In this document: piece after piece, positions 31,704 to 42,289 of the stretch | Layout: every line of letters starts with the position of its first letter | Position numbering within the stretch: the stretch's first letter is position 1 | Assembly (NCBI GenBank): GCA_030522415.1 | Contig: CM060130.1 | Coordinates: 23,573,965 to 23,637,964 of the forward strand | Length of the DNA stretch: 64,000 nucleotides | Direction of reading: 5' to 3' | From: Channallabes apus | Taxonomy: Eukaryota; Chordata; Actinopteri; Siluriformes; Clariidae | Position numbers and translations under genes: made by a program | Notes under the pieces: generated by a model | What the model saw: only the letters and a program-made list of their open reading frames with translations | Told to the model about the DNA's origin: nothing | Database searches by the model: none

Positions 31704-31716
31704 GGACGAGCCCCCA
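31704..31716 (-). other. Element A primer-binding site, tRNA-Pro-like
   Basis: On the minus strand, four bases (TAAA) after the LTR, the sequence TGGGGGCTCGTCC appears. This is the first 13 bases of the well-known proline-tRNA primer-binding site. The match ends there, so priming by tRNA-Pro is likely but not proven. Confidence 0.7.
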
Positions 31717-32256
31717 TTTATGTTACGTCTCCCTAATTTTGGCATCTAGGGTTACAGGAGGTAACAGTAATTTTTAGAATAAGAGAAATAAAAATATATA
31801 AAATGCAGTAAATGACTCTACTCTGTTTTGAAAAATGTGGGTGCGTGTGTGGCACAAAGTACAGACAAAAAGCCGTGTGATTCAAAAGGTTAGTTTTAGT
31901 TGTTCACGATTGCAAGAAACATTGTATAACTATTTACATATGTACAAAAAAAAAGAAACAACCAAGGTGAGGGACAAGAGCGGTGCTAAAAGAAAAGAAC
32001 ATAGCAAAACATAAATCCGCTATCTGACCCCCCCCCACCAAACCAAGATTAAACTACACAAAAGAAAAAGAGAAAACCAACATCTTCGGCATACGCCACT
32101 AACTACTCTGACTTCACAAACATAAATACAAAGGTCGGCATCCGCTCACTGACTAGTGTGTCTAGACAGACTTACCCTGCGTGGTGTAAAATGTAAGTCA
32201 CGTGACGTGCTGAACTGGTCCCTTCACTATATAGGCCCCGGAGTGAGGCTTATATG

Positions 32257-33819
32257 TGTGGCAACGCCGTGGTAGGGCAAATGAATTGACTCGATTACGC
32301 CACCCCGAGTTTAACCGGGGAAATAACAAAGGTTCGTTAGGCTAATGAATGAGAGACAAGAGGTACAAATGTACAGACTTTATTATAATGTATTCTTAAA
32401 ATAGTTTAAAATAACAATCCATGACATGCAATGCAAATGTCAAATACTCGTCACACCATAAAACAGGGAACACGGCAATCTGTGTACACATACAAAGGAG
32501 TAAAATGAAATAACACAAACAATAAAAAAAATACAATTTTTAGCACCGGCTTCTGGGCGGCAAAGGCCGACTAAAGAGGTCCCGGCCTTACGGGTGCACG
32601 TCACACATAAACACACACATCCACACCTTCACCCACAGGGAAGAAACGTGAACACCAGCTATGCTGCACTCCAGACAATTATACTACCTCACAGTGTTCT
32701 AACACTAGCCTTCCCCAGCCCAACCGTACTCAAAATAAACAAACAAAACTATAAAACATAAACCACAAAAAGACATAAAGAGAACTACATTCTCATGGCT
32801 TTTTTTTAAACAACAAAAAGAAACAAAAGACAGAAAACAAAAACAACCATTACAGTTAGACAATACAACAAGAAAAAGAAAACAATAATACAATTCACCA
32901 GCTCAATGGAACACTATACGAAGTTCAGAGTTCTCCCTACGCTATATTACTTTCTCCACCCTAACTGCATGAAAGCCGGGAACAGGAGCTCAATACGGCC
33001 TTCAAACCACAAGAGGGCAACCCTGAGCCATTGCTGCTATTACGGCGAATAAAATAACAAAAACACACTCCACAAAACCACCGAAGAAAAGACCCCGGAG
33101 ACAGGACCACAAAGAGACGAAGAAGAGTCAGAGAAAAGAAGAGAAGAGACAGCGGCGCCGTCTTCAGTCGAGGCGGAAAGCCAATACTTTCGCCCTCACA
33201 AGACGCATCAACACTCCGTCAAATGTCCGTAGCTTACTAAAAGAAAAGAGATATAACTACCCCACATTTCTTGTTATAAGCCAGAGAAAGTGAAACTCAC
33301 TTACCCGGACGACCCGTTGTACCACGTGAGTTGTACTGCCACCCACAGTTCGCAGCGAGCTCTGCAGGCTAACACCGGCACAAAAAAGAAACTGTGGCTA
33401 AAAGGTAAACAAATACCGATTAGCGCCACCCAACGTCAGAACATACAGCACGTAAGGAGCATGTACCTACCTGACAACAAGTGGACAGTCTGACTCGGCC
33501 GAATGACAATTATCCAATGGACACTCTAATGGAGAAGCTCAACCAGATGGCAATTCTCCCACAGACACTAATGGAACAATAAACCCTCACATTAAAAAGG
33601 TAGGTGCCCACCTCTTCATTAGCCACCTAGCTACAAACAACACTTACCCACACCTTCGGTCCATACACACACCGTGAACGCGGTCTCGATCGTGACGTGT
33701 GCCAGGTAGGACAAAAACCAGCCTTAAATACCATTGGGGACCATTCTGATAGGCTACCATTAATCACTAATCACCTGCCTGTGAACCAATGGAAAAACTC
33801 CACTGCCCACATTGCCACA
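32257..33819 (-). repeat. Element B 3' LTR (left)
   Basis: 1563 bp, TG...CA ends. On the minus strand an AATAAA signal lies at 32379-32384. Small open frames inside (for example 32705-32893) recur in the other LTR and are not genes. Confidence 0.95.
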
Positions 33820-33867
33820 ATCTATCCTTAGCTCTTGAATCGTCGGCCCGACGATTGCCCAATTGAC

Positions 33868-36800
33868 CTAAACCCAAGGCCTGAACAATGCAGACGTAGG
33901 GTTAAACGAGGCATTAACAGCCTCGACACTTACCACACTCGTTACGGCCTGAGGAAGATGGTAGGGATTAGAATGATGGCCGGCAGTAGATCGCCCTGTG
34001 CGTCTCACTGCCCCATCACCACAAGGGGGACCTGCGGAACCAGGATTGACCACAGGTGATTGACTTACAACGCCCTGCCCTAATGGTTCAGAACTCGTCA
34101 GATCCTCAACGTCAGCACCTACCCCCAATGCCAATGAACTGGGGCCGGCTAAAACCCGGTCCTGACTCTGTAGCTCGATAGCAGTGGGCTGAGTCTCCGG
34201 TACCACCCGAACCAGGTCAACCTCCTCAAAGGAGGAAGGCTCCTCAGGCAACGGCTCGTCGATGACTGATGACGTACCCTCCGGAGAAGATACTGAAACT
34301 CCCACCCCTATTCTTGCCTTTAGCAACGAGCAATGAACATGCTTGACCCGATTCACATCATTTACTGGTGCAATGGCGTAAACCGAACCTCCTATCCCAG
34401 GTGCCTTTACCACCTGGTACACCACTGAGCTCCAGCAGTCCTGAATCTTGTGACGACCCTTGAGACCATAGTTGCGAAGATAAACTAGCTGGCCTACACC
34501 CAAGGGTACATCCCGGACACGAGAGTCGTACCTTTCCTTACGGCGTTCAGCAGCTAACTGTAGCTGTTCCCGAGCCCCTTCGAAAGCCACCTGCAACCTC
34601 GTCTGATGCTCTAGCACCCAGTTATTAACACTACCAGGACCTTTCTCCTGGCCACGACCCAACAGAAAATCGACAGGCAGTCGTGGTTCTTGCCCAAACA
34701 TCAGAAAGTATGGAGACTCCCCCGTCACCTGATGGGGAGTCGTGTTATAACAATAGAGTAACTGGGGGAGTGCAGAAACCCACTCATCCTTCCGCGAACT
34801 GGGCAGAGTGCGCAACAGATTATGCAGCGTCCGATTAAACCGCTCACACTGCCCATTACCTGCAGGATGCCATGGGGTGGTGCGAGACTTTTCCACCTGG
34901 TACAAGCTACACAGCTGCTGTATGAGGGACGACTCAAAACTGCGGCCCTGGTCCGAGTGGATGCGAGCAGGGACACCGAACTTGCAAAACCACTCGGACA
35001 CCAACACCTGAGCCACGGTTTCGGCCCTCTGGTTCCGAGTAGGGATCGCCTGCGTGAATTTGGTGAACACATCAGTCATTACCAATACGTTCTCGACTCC
35101 TGAACGCGAGGGTTCGAGCAACGTAAAGTCAATGGCCAAGATCTCATTTGGTCTCTCTGCCAACAAATGGCCCATAAAACTCTGAGGCGCCAGCTGTGTA
35201 TCCTTGGCCGCCTGGCATCGCTCACACCTACGGCACCACTGAGCCACATCAGCTGTCAGGCCTGGCCAATAACAGCGTTGACGGACCAGCTCAGTTGTGC
35301 GGTCAATGCCCTGGTGCCCATGCCCTTCATGAACCCTAGCCAAAACCTCCCCCTGCAAAGCAGACGGAAGGACCAGCTGCAAACTTTCCTCACCTCCATC
35401 TGGCCGAAAGACACGGCGATGCAGCACGCCCTCCTTGTCCACCAATCGACCCCACTGGCGAAGCAACACCAGGGCAGCTTTAGACATCTGTCTACGCTCG
35501 ACCGAAGACGGGAGAGCCCCTTGTCGCCAAAACCTCAACACCGGGCCAATAACCGGGTCGTCCTGCTGACACAAACCCAGGTCACCCCCAAAACCGGGCA
35601 GCACAGAGACCACCGCCTGGGTCGCCGATGGACGCAACCCTGCCGCAAACACCTGCTTGACGCTAACCGGTACCTCAACTCCCGGCAGCAGTGCACGTAC
35701 TTCGTCCTGACCAGCAGGGTCCTGCCTGGAAAGGGCATCCGCATTTCTATTACTCCTACCGGATCGGTACTTGATGGAGAAATCAAAGGCTGCAAGCTGG
35801 GCCGCCCAACGTTGTTCGGTGGCAGCCAGTTTAGCTGTAGTCAAATGGCTAAGGGGATTATTGTCAGTATAAACAATACACTTATGCCCCAACAGATACT
35901 CCCGAAATTTTTCCGCCATGGCCCACTTGAGCGCCAAAAACTCCAACTTCATGGAGCTATAGTTAACCATATTGCGCTCAGTGGGCCTAAGACTCCGGCT
36001 AGCGTACGCGATAGGCCGCACTTTCCCACCCTGCTCCTGGGAAAGGACTGCCCCCAAACCACCGTGGCTTGCATCCACCTCTAGAATGAATGGGAGGGAG
36101 AAATCAGCATAGGCCAGCACTGGGGCTGTGGTAAGCCTGACCTTTAACTCCTCGAAGCTCTGCTGACACTGCTCCGACCAAACGTCAGAAAAACTCCTAC
36201 CAACCCGTACTCGGGGTCTAACAGCGGCACACTCCGCCACCACCCGATGCAAGGGAGCTGCCAACTTTGCGAAGCCTTGCACAAAACGCCGATAGTAGCT
36301 GGCGAACCCCAGAAACGAGCGTAGCTCAGACGCACTGGTGGGACAGCGCCACTGTGAAACTGCCTCGATCTTACCTGGGTCAGTGGATACGCCCTGCGCA
36401 GAAATAACATGTCCTAGATACTTTACCTCTTTCTGGAAAAACGCACACTTCGCCAATTTAGCCTTCAAGCCCTCATGCTCCAAGCGACCAAGCACGACCT
36501 CCAACCGCTCCAAGTGCTGCGAAACGGAAGAGGAGAACACCACAATGTCATCTAAATACAACAATAGTGAGCTACCCTGTTGATCCCCGAACAATCGTTC
36601 CATCAGGCGCTGAAATGTGCTTGGAGCATTACACAGCCCGAAAGGCATACGATTGAACTCAAACAGGCCGAAGGGAGTACAAAATGCCGTCTTAGCTCTA
36701 TCCTTTTCGAGGACAGGGACTTGGTTATAACCACTAGCCAGATCCATAGTGGAAAACCACCCGGCCCCCGTCAAGAAATCGAGCGACTCCTCAATGCGCG

Positions 36801-38049
36801 GAAGAGGAAAAGCATCCTTCCTCGTCTTTGCGTTTAATTGACGGTAGTCAACACACATACGCAGGCTCCCGTCCTTTTTCCGGACAAGCACTATAGGCGA
36901 CGCATAGGGACTGCAACTCTCCCTAATAACGTTAGCCTCCAGGAGCTGATTGATATGTGCCTTAACTACCTCATATTCCGACGGCGGGATTCGCCTATAG
37001 CGCTGACGAACAGGCACTACATCCAACAACGGAATCTCGTGCGAAATCACATCGGTGCAACCCAGATCACCCTCATGGGCTGAAAACACCGACTGATATC
37101 GCCTCAACAACGTTCTAACCTCAACTTGATCCTCCTGTGACAAGACAGACAGATCAACGGCTTCAATTTGGTCTTTTATTGGAGCAACTGTCTCCACGAC
37201 TTGCGAATGCATCAGCACAGTCACTGACTCATCCTCAGTTACTCCTGCCGGCAGACTTACCACCTGAACGCTATTAAGTGTTCCTAACATTGTTCCAGCA
37301 TACAGCATTACATCCATGGTCCCCACATTCACCACAGGCAAATAGACTGTACCACGGACGACTCTGACAAGCGCGGGCGAAGCCAGCAGTCCCGCTGGCA
37401 ACCCGGATACCGGAGGCTCAAACAAAACAGTCCCTTCGGCATACTGTTCAGAGCATGTGGCTGGTACAAGTTTTAACATCCCACCTGGAACACGACACGA
37501 CTCACGACCCCGCAATCTGGCCTTCCCCGGGTGTAGTACTAAGGACTGATCCTCCGTTAAGTGACAGTGTTGTAGCGCCTGCAAAACACACTTTGGGGCC
37601 TGCACTAAGGAAGGACACTCAAACAAGCCAGGGCCATACTGACCAAAAAGCTCCTGGTAGCATCGGCTAAGGACATTCATCCCCAACACCCCAGGAACTC
37701 CAGTATTGATACCCCCAGGGGGATCCCTAACCACCAAAATCCCGCACTTAGGGATCAATCGATTACACATTTCAATGTCCAACTCCATGTAGCCAATGTA
37801 CGGAATCGACAACCCATTGGCCGCACGGAGCTGGAGCCAATGGCATGCCTTTAAACGATCTACACCCCAGGACTGAAAGTGCGTTTGGAAGCAACTTTCA
37901 GTAATGGTGGACACCATCGACCCAGTGTCAACCAAACAAGGCACTTGGACCTTACCAATGTGGACAAGAAGATGAGGGCAAGATGACATTAAGTGAGAAA
38001 AAGCAGTACCCGAGCCATTCCCCTCCCCAACCGCGCTTTGACTCTGCAA
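33868..38049 (-). CDS. Element B pol polyprotein: protease, RT, RNase H, integrase (1393 aa shown)
   Basis: The frame has no true start codon of its own. It is open upstream into the gag overlap, fitting expression by -1 frameshifting at 38064-38070; numbering here starts at codon 38049. Aspartic protease has DTGS at 41-44. Reverse transcriptase spans about 345-570, with the GYNQVP block and YLDD at 498-501. RNase H has D659, E703, D729 and D771 (ADALSR). The integrase zinc region is about 907-945 (H907/H912, C942, C945). The core is D974, D1033, E1069 with DD35E spacing. A C-terminal tail of about 200 residues is low in recognisable motifs. All catalytic residues are present and no stop interrupts the frame. 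It ends 48 bp before the 3' LTR. Confidence 0.95.
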   Translation of the reverse strand: MQSQSAVGEGNGSGTAFSHLMSSCPHLLVHIGKVQVPCLVDTGSMVSTITESCFQTHFQSWGVDRLKACHWLQLRAANGLSIPYIGYMELDIEMCNRLIPKCGILVVRDPPGGINTGVPGVLGMNVLSRCYQELFGQYGPGLFECPSLVQAPKCVLQALQHCHLTEDQSLVLHPGKARLRGRESCRVPGGMLKLVPATCSEQYAEGTVLFEPPVSGLPAGLLASPALVRVVRGTVYLPVVNVGTMDVMLYAGTMLGTLNSVQVVSLPAGVTEDESVTVLMHSQVVETVAPIKDQIEAVDLSVLSQEDQVEVRTLLRRYQSVFSAHEGDLGCTDVISHEIPLLDVVPVRQRYRRIPPSEYEVVKAHINQLLEANVIRESCSPYASPIVLVRKKDGSLRMCVDYRQLNAKTRKDAFPLPRIEESLDFLTGAGWFSTMDLASGYNQVPVLEKDRAKTAFCTPFGLFEFNRMPFGLCNAPSTFQRLMERLFGDQQGSSLLLYLDDIVVFSSSVSQHLERLEVVLGRLEHEGLKAKLAKCAFFQKEVKYLGHVISAQGVSTDPGKIEAVSQWRCPTSASELRSFLGFASYYRRFVQGFAKLAAPLHRVVAECAAVRPRVRVGRSFSDVWSEQCQQSFEELKVRLTTAPVLAYADFSLPFILEVDASHGGLGAVLSQEQGGKVRPIAYASRSLRPTERNMVNYSSMKLEFLALKWAMAEKFREYLLGHKCIVYTDNNPLSHLTTAKLAATEQRWAAQLAAFDFSIKYRSGRSNRNADALSRQDPAGQDEVRALLPGVEVPVSVKQVFAAGLRPSATQAVVSVLPGFGGDLGLCQQDDPVIGPVLRFWRQGALPSSVERRQMSKAALVLLRQWGRLVDKEGVLHRRVFRPDGGEESLQLVLPSALQGEVLARVHEGHGHQGIDRTTELVRQRCYWPGLTADVAQWCRRCERCQAAKDTQLAPQSFMGHLLAERPNEILAIDFTLLEPSRSGVENVLVMTDVFTKFTQAIPTRNQRAETVAQVLVSEWFCKFGVPARIHSDQGRSFESSLIQQLCSLYQVEKSRTTPWHPAGNGQCERFNRTLHNLLRTLPSSRKDEWVSALPQLLYCYNTTPHQVTGESPYFLMFGQEPRLPVDFLLGRGQEKGPGSVNNWVLEHQTRLQVAFEGAREQLQLAAERRKERYDSRVRDVPLGVGQLVYLRNYGLKGRHKIQDCWSSVVYQVVKAPGIGGSVYAIAPVNDVNRVKHVHCSLLKARIGVGVSVSSPEGTSSVIDEPLPEEPSSFEEVDLVRVVPETQPTAIELQSQDRVLAGPSSLALGVGADVEDLTSSEPLGQGVVSQSPVVNPGSAGPPCGDGAVRRTGRSTAGHHSNPYHLPQAVTSVVSVEAVNASFNPTSALFRPWV

Positions 38050-38070
38050 CGCGGTGGGGACTAGTTTCCC
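38025..38070 (-). promoter_or_regulatory. -1 ribosomal frameshift signal between element B gag and pol
   Basis: On the minus strand the canonical slippery heptamer GGGAAAC (38070-38064) sits in the gag frame as G GGA AAC. It is followed at once by the gag stop TAG (38063-38061). Four bases after the heptamer a stem begins: CCCCACCGCG (38059-38050) pairs with CGCGGTTGGGG (38035-38025), with a single bulged T and a 14-base loop. After slippage the -1 frame reads directly into pol with no stop. Heptamer, phase, spacing and stem together make a complete frameshift signal. Confidence 0.85.
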
Positions 38071-39188
38071 AACGGCGCAGATGAGTCAGACTGAACACTA
38101 TTAGTTCGCGTCATAGCAATCGATGGAACACGAGTAGGCACACGCTCCCCATCGCACTCTCGAGCAAAGTGCCCCAGTTTCTGACATCTTCGGCACACCA
38201 TCTGGCTACGACGAGAAAATTGACTACTGGACTGGGGAGTCTGCAAGCGGGCGATACTTTGAGTTAACTTACTTATCTGTTCCTGCTGCAACCGCAACAT
38301 TTCTTTAACCTCACCCAACTCAGACTCCCGCCAAGACTGTGCGGGGTTCCCACGAGACTCACCCCGTACCCCATACTGAATACCATAAGCAGAGGGAAGT
38401 GAGTGACTACGACCCCTCGAACTCCCTGGCATACCTTCTCGTTCCCATCGGAGTGCTTCACCTCGTACGTCTAACATGGTCAGAGCGGGTTGACTTCGTA
38501 CCAGCTGTTTAAGCTCTCACCGAAGGGCGTTATCAATAACGTGCTCAATAAACTGGTCACGCAACAACACTTGAAAATTTGGCATGGCGTAAGGCGACTT
38601 TTGCTTTACTTGCTCCAGGAGACCAATTAAAGCAAGGGAAAACTCCAACAAAGACTCTCCCTCCCGCTGTTTCCTGGAGAAGAAAGCTTCCTGCAAAGAA
38701 ACATACGACTGTGAGCAACCGTACAACTCCCTTAACACAGAAATGATTGTTGTTGGATCATTACGTTCATCCACAGAACGATAGCGAATCTCCTCTCTGG
38801 CCTCTCCCTCCAAATGATCAAAGAGGAAGAAAGCCTTATCAGCGGCTGACATATGACGAGACTGCATACAAGCCTGGGCTTCCTCAATCCATTCCTCAAT
38901 GGCTACACCGGACCTGCCACTAAATTTTGCACATCTGCGATCTCGAGGTACCAAAACATACCTTTCTGGCAGGACAGCACGCTCCGCACCTGACTGCAAT
39001 GTGGGGAGAAGAGGTTCATCAGTAACAGATGGCCCACTGGGACCCGGCTGGGCGGACGATTGGTCTTGCCGCAACCGCTCATTATCTGCTCGTAACTGAG
39101 CTACCATCTCTCTCAACTCACGCAATTCCTCCTCCATACCTGAAACACAATGGAGGCACACCGGACGTCGCCGCTGTCTCTTCTCCAA
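38061..39188 (-). CDS. Element B gag, one premature TGA
   Basis: Gag forms the particle that packages the element RNA. From ATG at 39188 a coiled-coil N-terminus (ELRELREMVAQLRADNERL, about 20-40) leads into a PNMA-like capsid region (about 80-223; FLFDHLEGEAREEIRYR). A TGA at 38517-38519 interrupts the frame in the NALR-ELKQ region. The frame then stays open to TAG at 38061-38063, including the zinc knuckle CRRCQKLGHFAREC. Without that codon it would be about 375 residues. TGA for CGA is a single C-to-T change, as arises by CpG deamination. The copy is otherwise intact, so it may be a fresh mutation, a sequencing error, or a readthrough codon. Confidence 0.88.
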
Positions 39189-39362
39189 CTCAACGTCTCC
39201 CTAAAACAAAAACACTGACAAAACGAGAGAAAAAAAAAAAAAAAAAAAAAAGAAACCAACCAACCAAAATCAAGTACACAGATCAACCAACAAGATATAT
39301 GTACATCTGTACCCCAGTCTCTCAAGAAAGAAAACAGCCTATCCTGCCGATTACGCCAAAAA
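39189..39362 (-). other. Element B leader and primer-binding region
   Basis: On the minus strand the LTR end is followed by a few T and TGGCGTAATCGG, a primer-binding-site-like start (TGG complements a tRNA CCA end). I cannot name the tRNA. A 22-base A run lies at 39230-39251 on the plus strand. Confidence 0.55.
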
Positions 39363-40925
39363 TGTGGCAACGCCGTGGTAGGGCAAATGAATTGACTCGA
39401 TTACGCCACCCCGAGTTTAACCGGGGAAATAACAAAGGTTCGTTAGGCTAATGAATGAGAGACAAGAGGTACAAATGTACAGACTTTATTATAATGTATT
39501 CTTAAAATAGTTTAAAATAACAATCCATGACATGCAATGCAAATGTCAAATACTCGTCACACCATAAAACAGGGAACACGGCAATCTGTGTACACATACA
39601 AAGGAGTAAAATGAAATAACACAAACAATAAAAAAAATACAATTTTTAGCACCGGCTTCTGGGCGGCAAAGGCCGACTAAAGAGGTCCCGGCCTTACGGG
39701 TGCACGTCACACATAAACACACACATCCACACCTTCACCCACAGGGAAGAAACGTGAACACCAGCTATGCTGCACTCCAGACAATTATACTACCTCACAG
39801 TGTTCTAACACTAGCCTTCCCCAGCCCAACCGTACTCAAAATAAACAAACAAAACTATAAAACATAAACCACAAAAAGACATAAAGAGAACTACATTCTC
39901 ATGGCTTTTTTTTAAACAACAAAAAGAAACAAAAGACAGAAAACAAAAACAACCATTACAGTTAGACAATACAACAAGAAAAAGAAAACAATAATACAAT
40001 TCACCAGCTCAATGGAACACTATACGAAGTTCAGAGTTCTCCCTACGCTATATTACTTTCTCCACCCTAACTGCATGAAAGCCGGGAACAGGAGCTCAAT
40101 ACGGCCTTCAAACCACAAGAGGGCAACCCTGAGCCATTGCTGCTATTACGGCGAATAAAATAACAAAAACACACTCCACAAAACCACCGAAGAAAAGACC
40201 CCGGAGACAGGACCACAAAGAGACGAAGAAGAGTCAGAGAAAAGAAGAGAAGAGACAGCGGCGCCATCTTCAGTCGAGGCGGAAAGCCAATACTTTCGCC
40301 CTCACAAGACGCATCAACACTCCGTCAAATGTCCGTAGCTTACTAAAAGAAAAGAGATATAACTACCCCACATTTCTTGTTATAAGCCAGAGAAAGTGAA
40401 ACTCACTTACCCGGACGACCCGTTGTACCACGTGAGTTGTACTGCCACCCACAGTTCGCAGCGAGCTCTGCAGGCTAACACCGGCACAAAAAAGAAACTG
40501 TGGCTAAAAGGTAAACAAATACCGATTAGCGCCACCCAACGTCAGAACATACAGCACGTAAGGAGCATGTACCTACCTGACAACAAGTGGACAGTCTGAC
40601 TCGGCCGAATGACAATTATCCAATGGACACTCTAATGGAGAAGCTCAACCAGATGGCAATTCTCCCACAGACACTAATGGAACAATAAACCCTCACATTA
40701 AAAAGGTAGGTGCCCACCTCTTCATTAGCCACCTAGCTACAAACAACACTTACCCACACCTTCGGTCCATACACACACCGTGAACGCGGTCTCGATCGTG
40801 ACGTGTGCCAGGTAGGACAAAAACCAGCCTTAAATACCATTGGGGACCATTCTGATAGGCTACCATTAATCACTAATCACCTGCCTGTGAACCAATGGAA
40901 AAACTCCACTGCCCACATTGCCACA
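39363..40925 (-). repeat. Element B 5' LTR (right)
   Basis: 1563 bp, the same length as the left LTR, with the same ends. One base difference was noticed (GGCGCCATC here, GGCGCCGTC in the left copy). Confidence 0.95.
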
Positions 40926-41290
40926 TATGTATAAACAAGAATCGAACCCGAATGTGAACACATCCGAATAATCAAGTGAGGGAAAATCTCTGTCTATGAG
41001 AATATTTAAAACACACATTGAGCAAAATCCGACAGAAAACAAGACAAGAGCAAGAAACAACAAGCAAACATAGAAGAGCAAACAGGTGACAAGCCAACGC
41101 TCGTGCCGAACTCGCGCCATTTCCGGGTCTATATACACGCCCTTCTCGTCTGATTGGTCCTTCGGAGGTGATGTCGAATTAATGATTGACAGGGTCCTTA
41201 TCCAACTGGAGGACCTGTGAATTAATAATAAAAAGAGAGCAAGAGAAAAGGAGAAAACCTTCTCAAAACGATACGGGACGTAACACATAT

Positions 41291-41724
41291 CTGTACACAG
41301 TGAGGAGAAAGAACCGAGTCCCAGGGCATGGATAGAGAACTTCCAGCTTTAACCAGGTGTTAGCTGAAGATCTGACATCACTGTTTATGCCAAATCGGCT
41401 CCTCTTATAGGTTATTGACTTTGATCTGCAGCACAATGAAAGAATAATAAGGACTCGGTGAAGGTACTAAAAATGCTATCATGAAGAAAGCAAAAGAAAT
41501 AAATAAACAAATAAATAAAAATATACTTTGTAAACAAAGAGATGAATATTTAGGACATCTGTTAGAGTCGTGAGTAATTGTCGAAGCCGTTTAAAAAGCA
41601 CCTCAACCCCAAACTGTACAGCAAATGCTATGATTTTTAGGAATAGCAGCGTTTAGCCAACCCTGGATATGTGACTTTACCCTACAAGTGCAACCATTAA
41701 TAGATTAAGAGAGTCTAATATAAA
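41291..41724. other. Spacer, nothing recognised
   Basis: Flanking host sequence to the right of element A. AT-rich with an AAATAAATAA tract near 41500. No feature supported. Confidence 0.4.
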
Positions 41725-42110
41725 CTGCTGATCAGACCAGACCTACTTCGCCACTTACACCAGAAACACTAGCAGCATTTAAACTTATCAAAATGTCATT
41801 AGTAATGGCACCTGCATTAGTTTGTCCCGATTATACTAAACCTTTCCAGTTATACATACCAGAAAGACGAGGATTTGCCTCTGCTGTGCTAACCCATAAA
41901 CAGGACAGAAGGACAAACATCCAAAAGCATATTACAGTACCGCTCTCGATAATATCGAAAACGCCCCCATGTTACTGAGGCCTAGCCGTAGCAGAATTCT
42001 CACATGAAGAAGCATCGACCATTACAATGGTACACCCAGTTACTTTATACACAACACATCCGCTACATGCATTACTAATAAGTCAGAAGTGTGTAATCAC
42101 AAATGCACGT
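41725..42110 (+). pseudogene. Endogenous-retrovirus-like pol fragment
   Basis: The frame around 41793-41978 contains APALVCPDYTKPFQLY and GFASAVLTHKQ, a pattern of the connection/RNase H start in pol of gamma/epsilon-like endogenous retroviruses. After a frame break at about 41975 the same homology appears to resume (LAVAEFSHEEAS onward) to about 42110. No LTRs, gag or env were seen nearby. It is a short, degraded, isolated relic without coding potential. Confidence 0.6.
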
Positions 42111-42289
42111 TATTTGGGATCTGATGTTTTTTTAATCTGCTTTCGAATTAACTATTGAATGTTGCAAAACTGTCAATCCAGCCGACATAACATAACATAA
42201 CATAATTATCCCCTCTCATCTCATATTTATTCTTGTCTTGGTACGCCTCTAAAGATCTTCTTTTCTTCTTTTCTTATTTTTTTATTTTA
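42111..42289. other. Spacer with CATAA repeat
   Basis: A short (CATAA)n run lies at about 42185-42205. Nothing else recognised. Confidence 0.4.

Larger units (their letters stand above)
32257..40925 (-). mobile_element. Ty3/gypsy retrotransposon B, nested in element A
   Basis: An 8669-bp element with two 1563-bp LTRs (TGTGGCAACG ... TTGCCACA) and a 4-bp target duplication TATG (32253-32256 and 40926-40929). Minus-strand order: right LTR (5'), primer-binding region, gag (39188-38061), -1 frameshift signal, pol (to 33868), left LTR (3'). Pol has the normal Ty3/gypsy order protease, reverse transcriptase, RNase H, integrase. The LTRs are near-identical (one G/A difference noticed, near 33154 versus 40266), so the insertion is young. 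One premature stop in gag is the only defect seen. Confidence 0.95.
20567..41285 (-). mobile_element. Ty3/gypsy retrotransposon A (Gmr1-like), with two nested insertions
   Basis: The element starts TGTTACG and ends CGTAACA, flanked by a perfect 5-bp duplication CATAT (20562-20566 and 41286-41290). With the nested elements removed, its two LTRs are about 891 and 892 bp and nearly identical by eye (one differs by an A in a run near 31950), which implies recent insertion. The left LTR is interrupted by a LINE (21286-26608), the right LTR by element B (32257-40925). The internal region (26795-31720) has a purine tract next to the left LTR, one long polyprotein frame on the minus strand, and a primer-binding site next to the right LTR. 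It was therefore complete before the nested insertions. Confidence 0.95.
31721..41285 (-). repeat. Element A 5' LTR (right), split by element B
   Basis: LTR sequence occupies 31721-32256 and 40930-41285. A TATA-like CTATATAGG lies near 32226-32235. The interruption is flanked by the 4-bp duplication TATG. In the left LTR the same site reads straight through near 21096-21105. Confidence 0.95.

Noticed and set aside
32705..32893. Small frame MYYCFLFLVVLSN (also at 39811-39999)
   Set aside because: Present identically in both LTRs of element B; it is LTR sequence, not a gene.
35167..36084. 305-codon plus-strand ORF inside element B pol
   Set aside because: Long but antisense to RNase H/integrase; composition and lack of domains mark it as a shadow.
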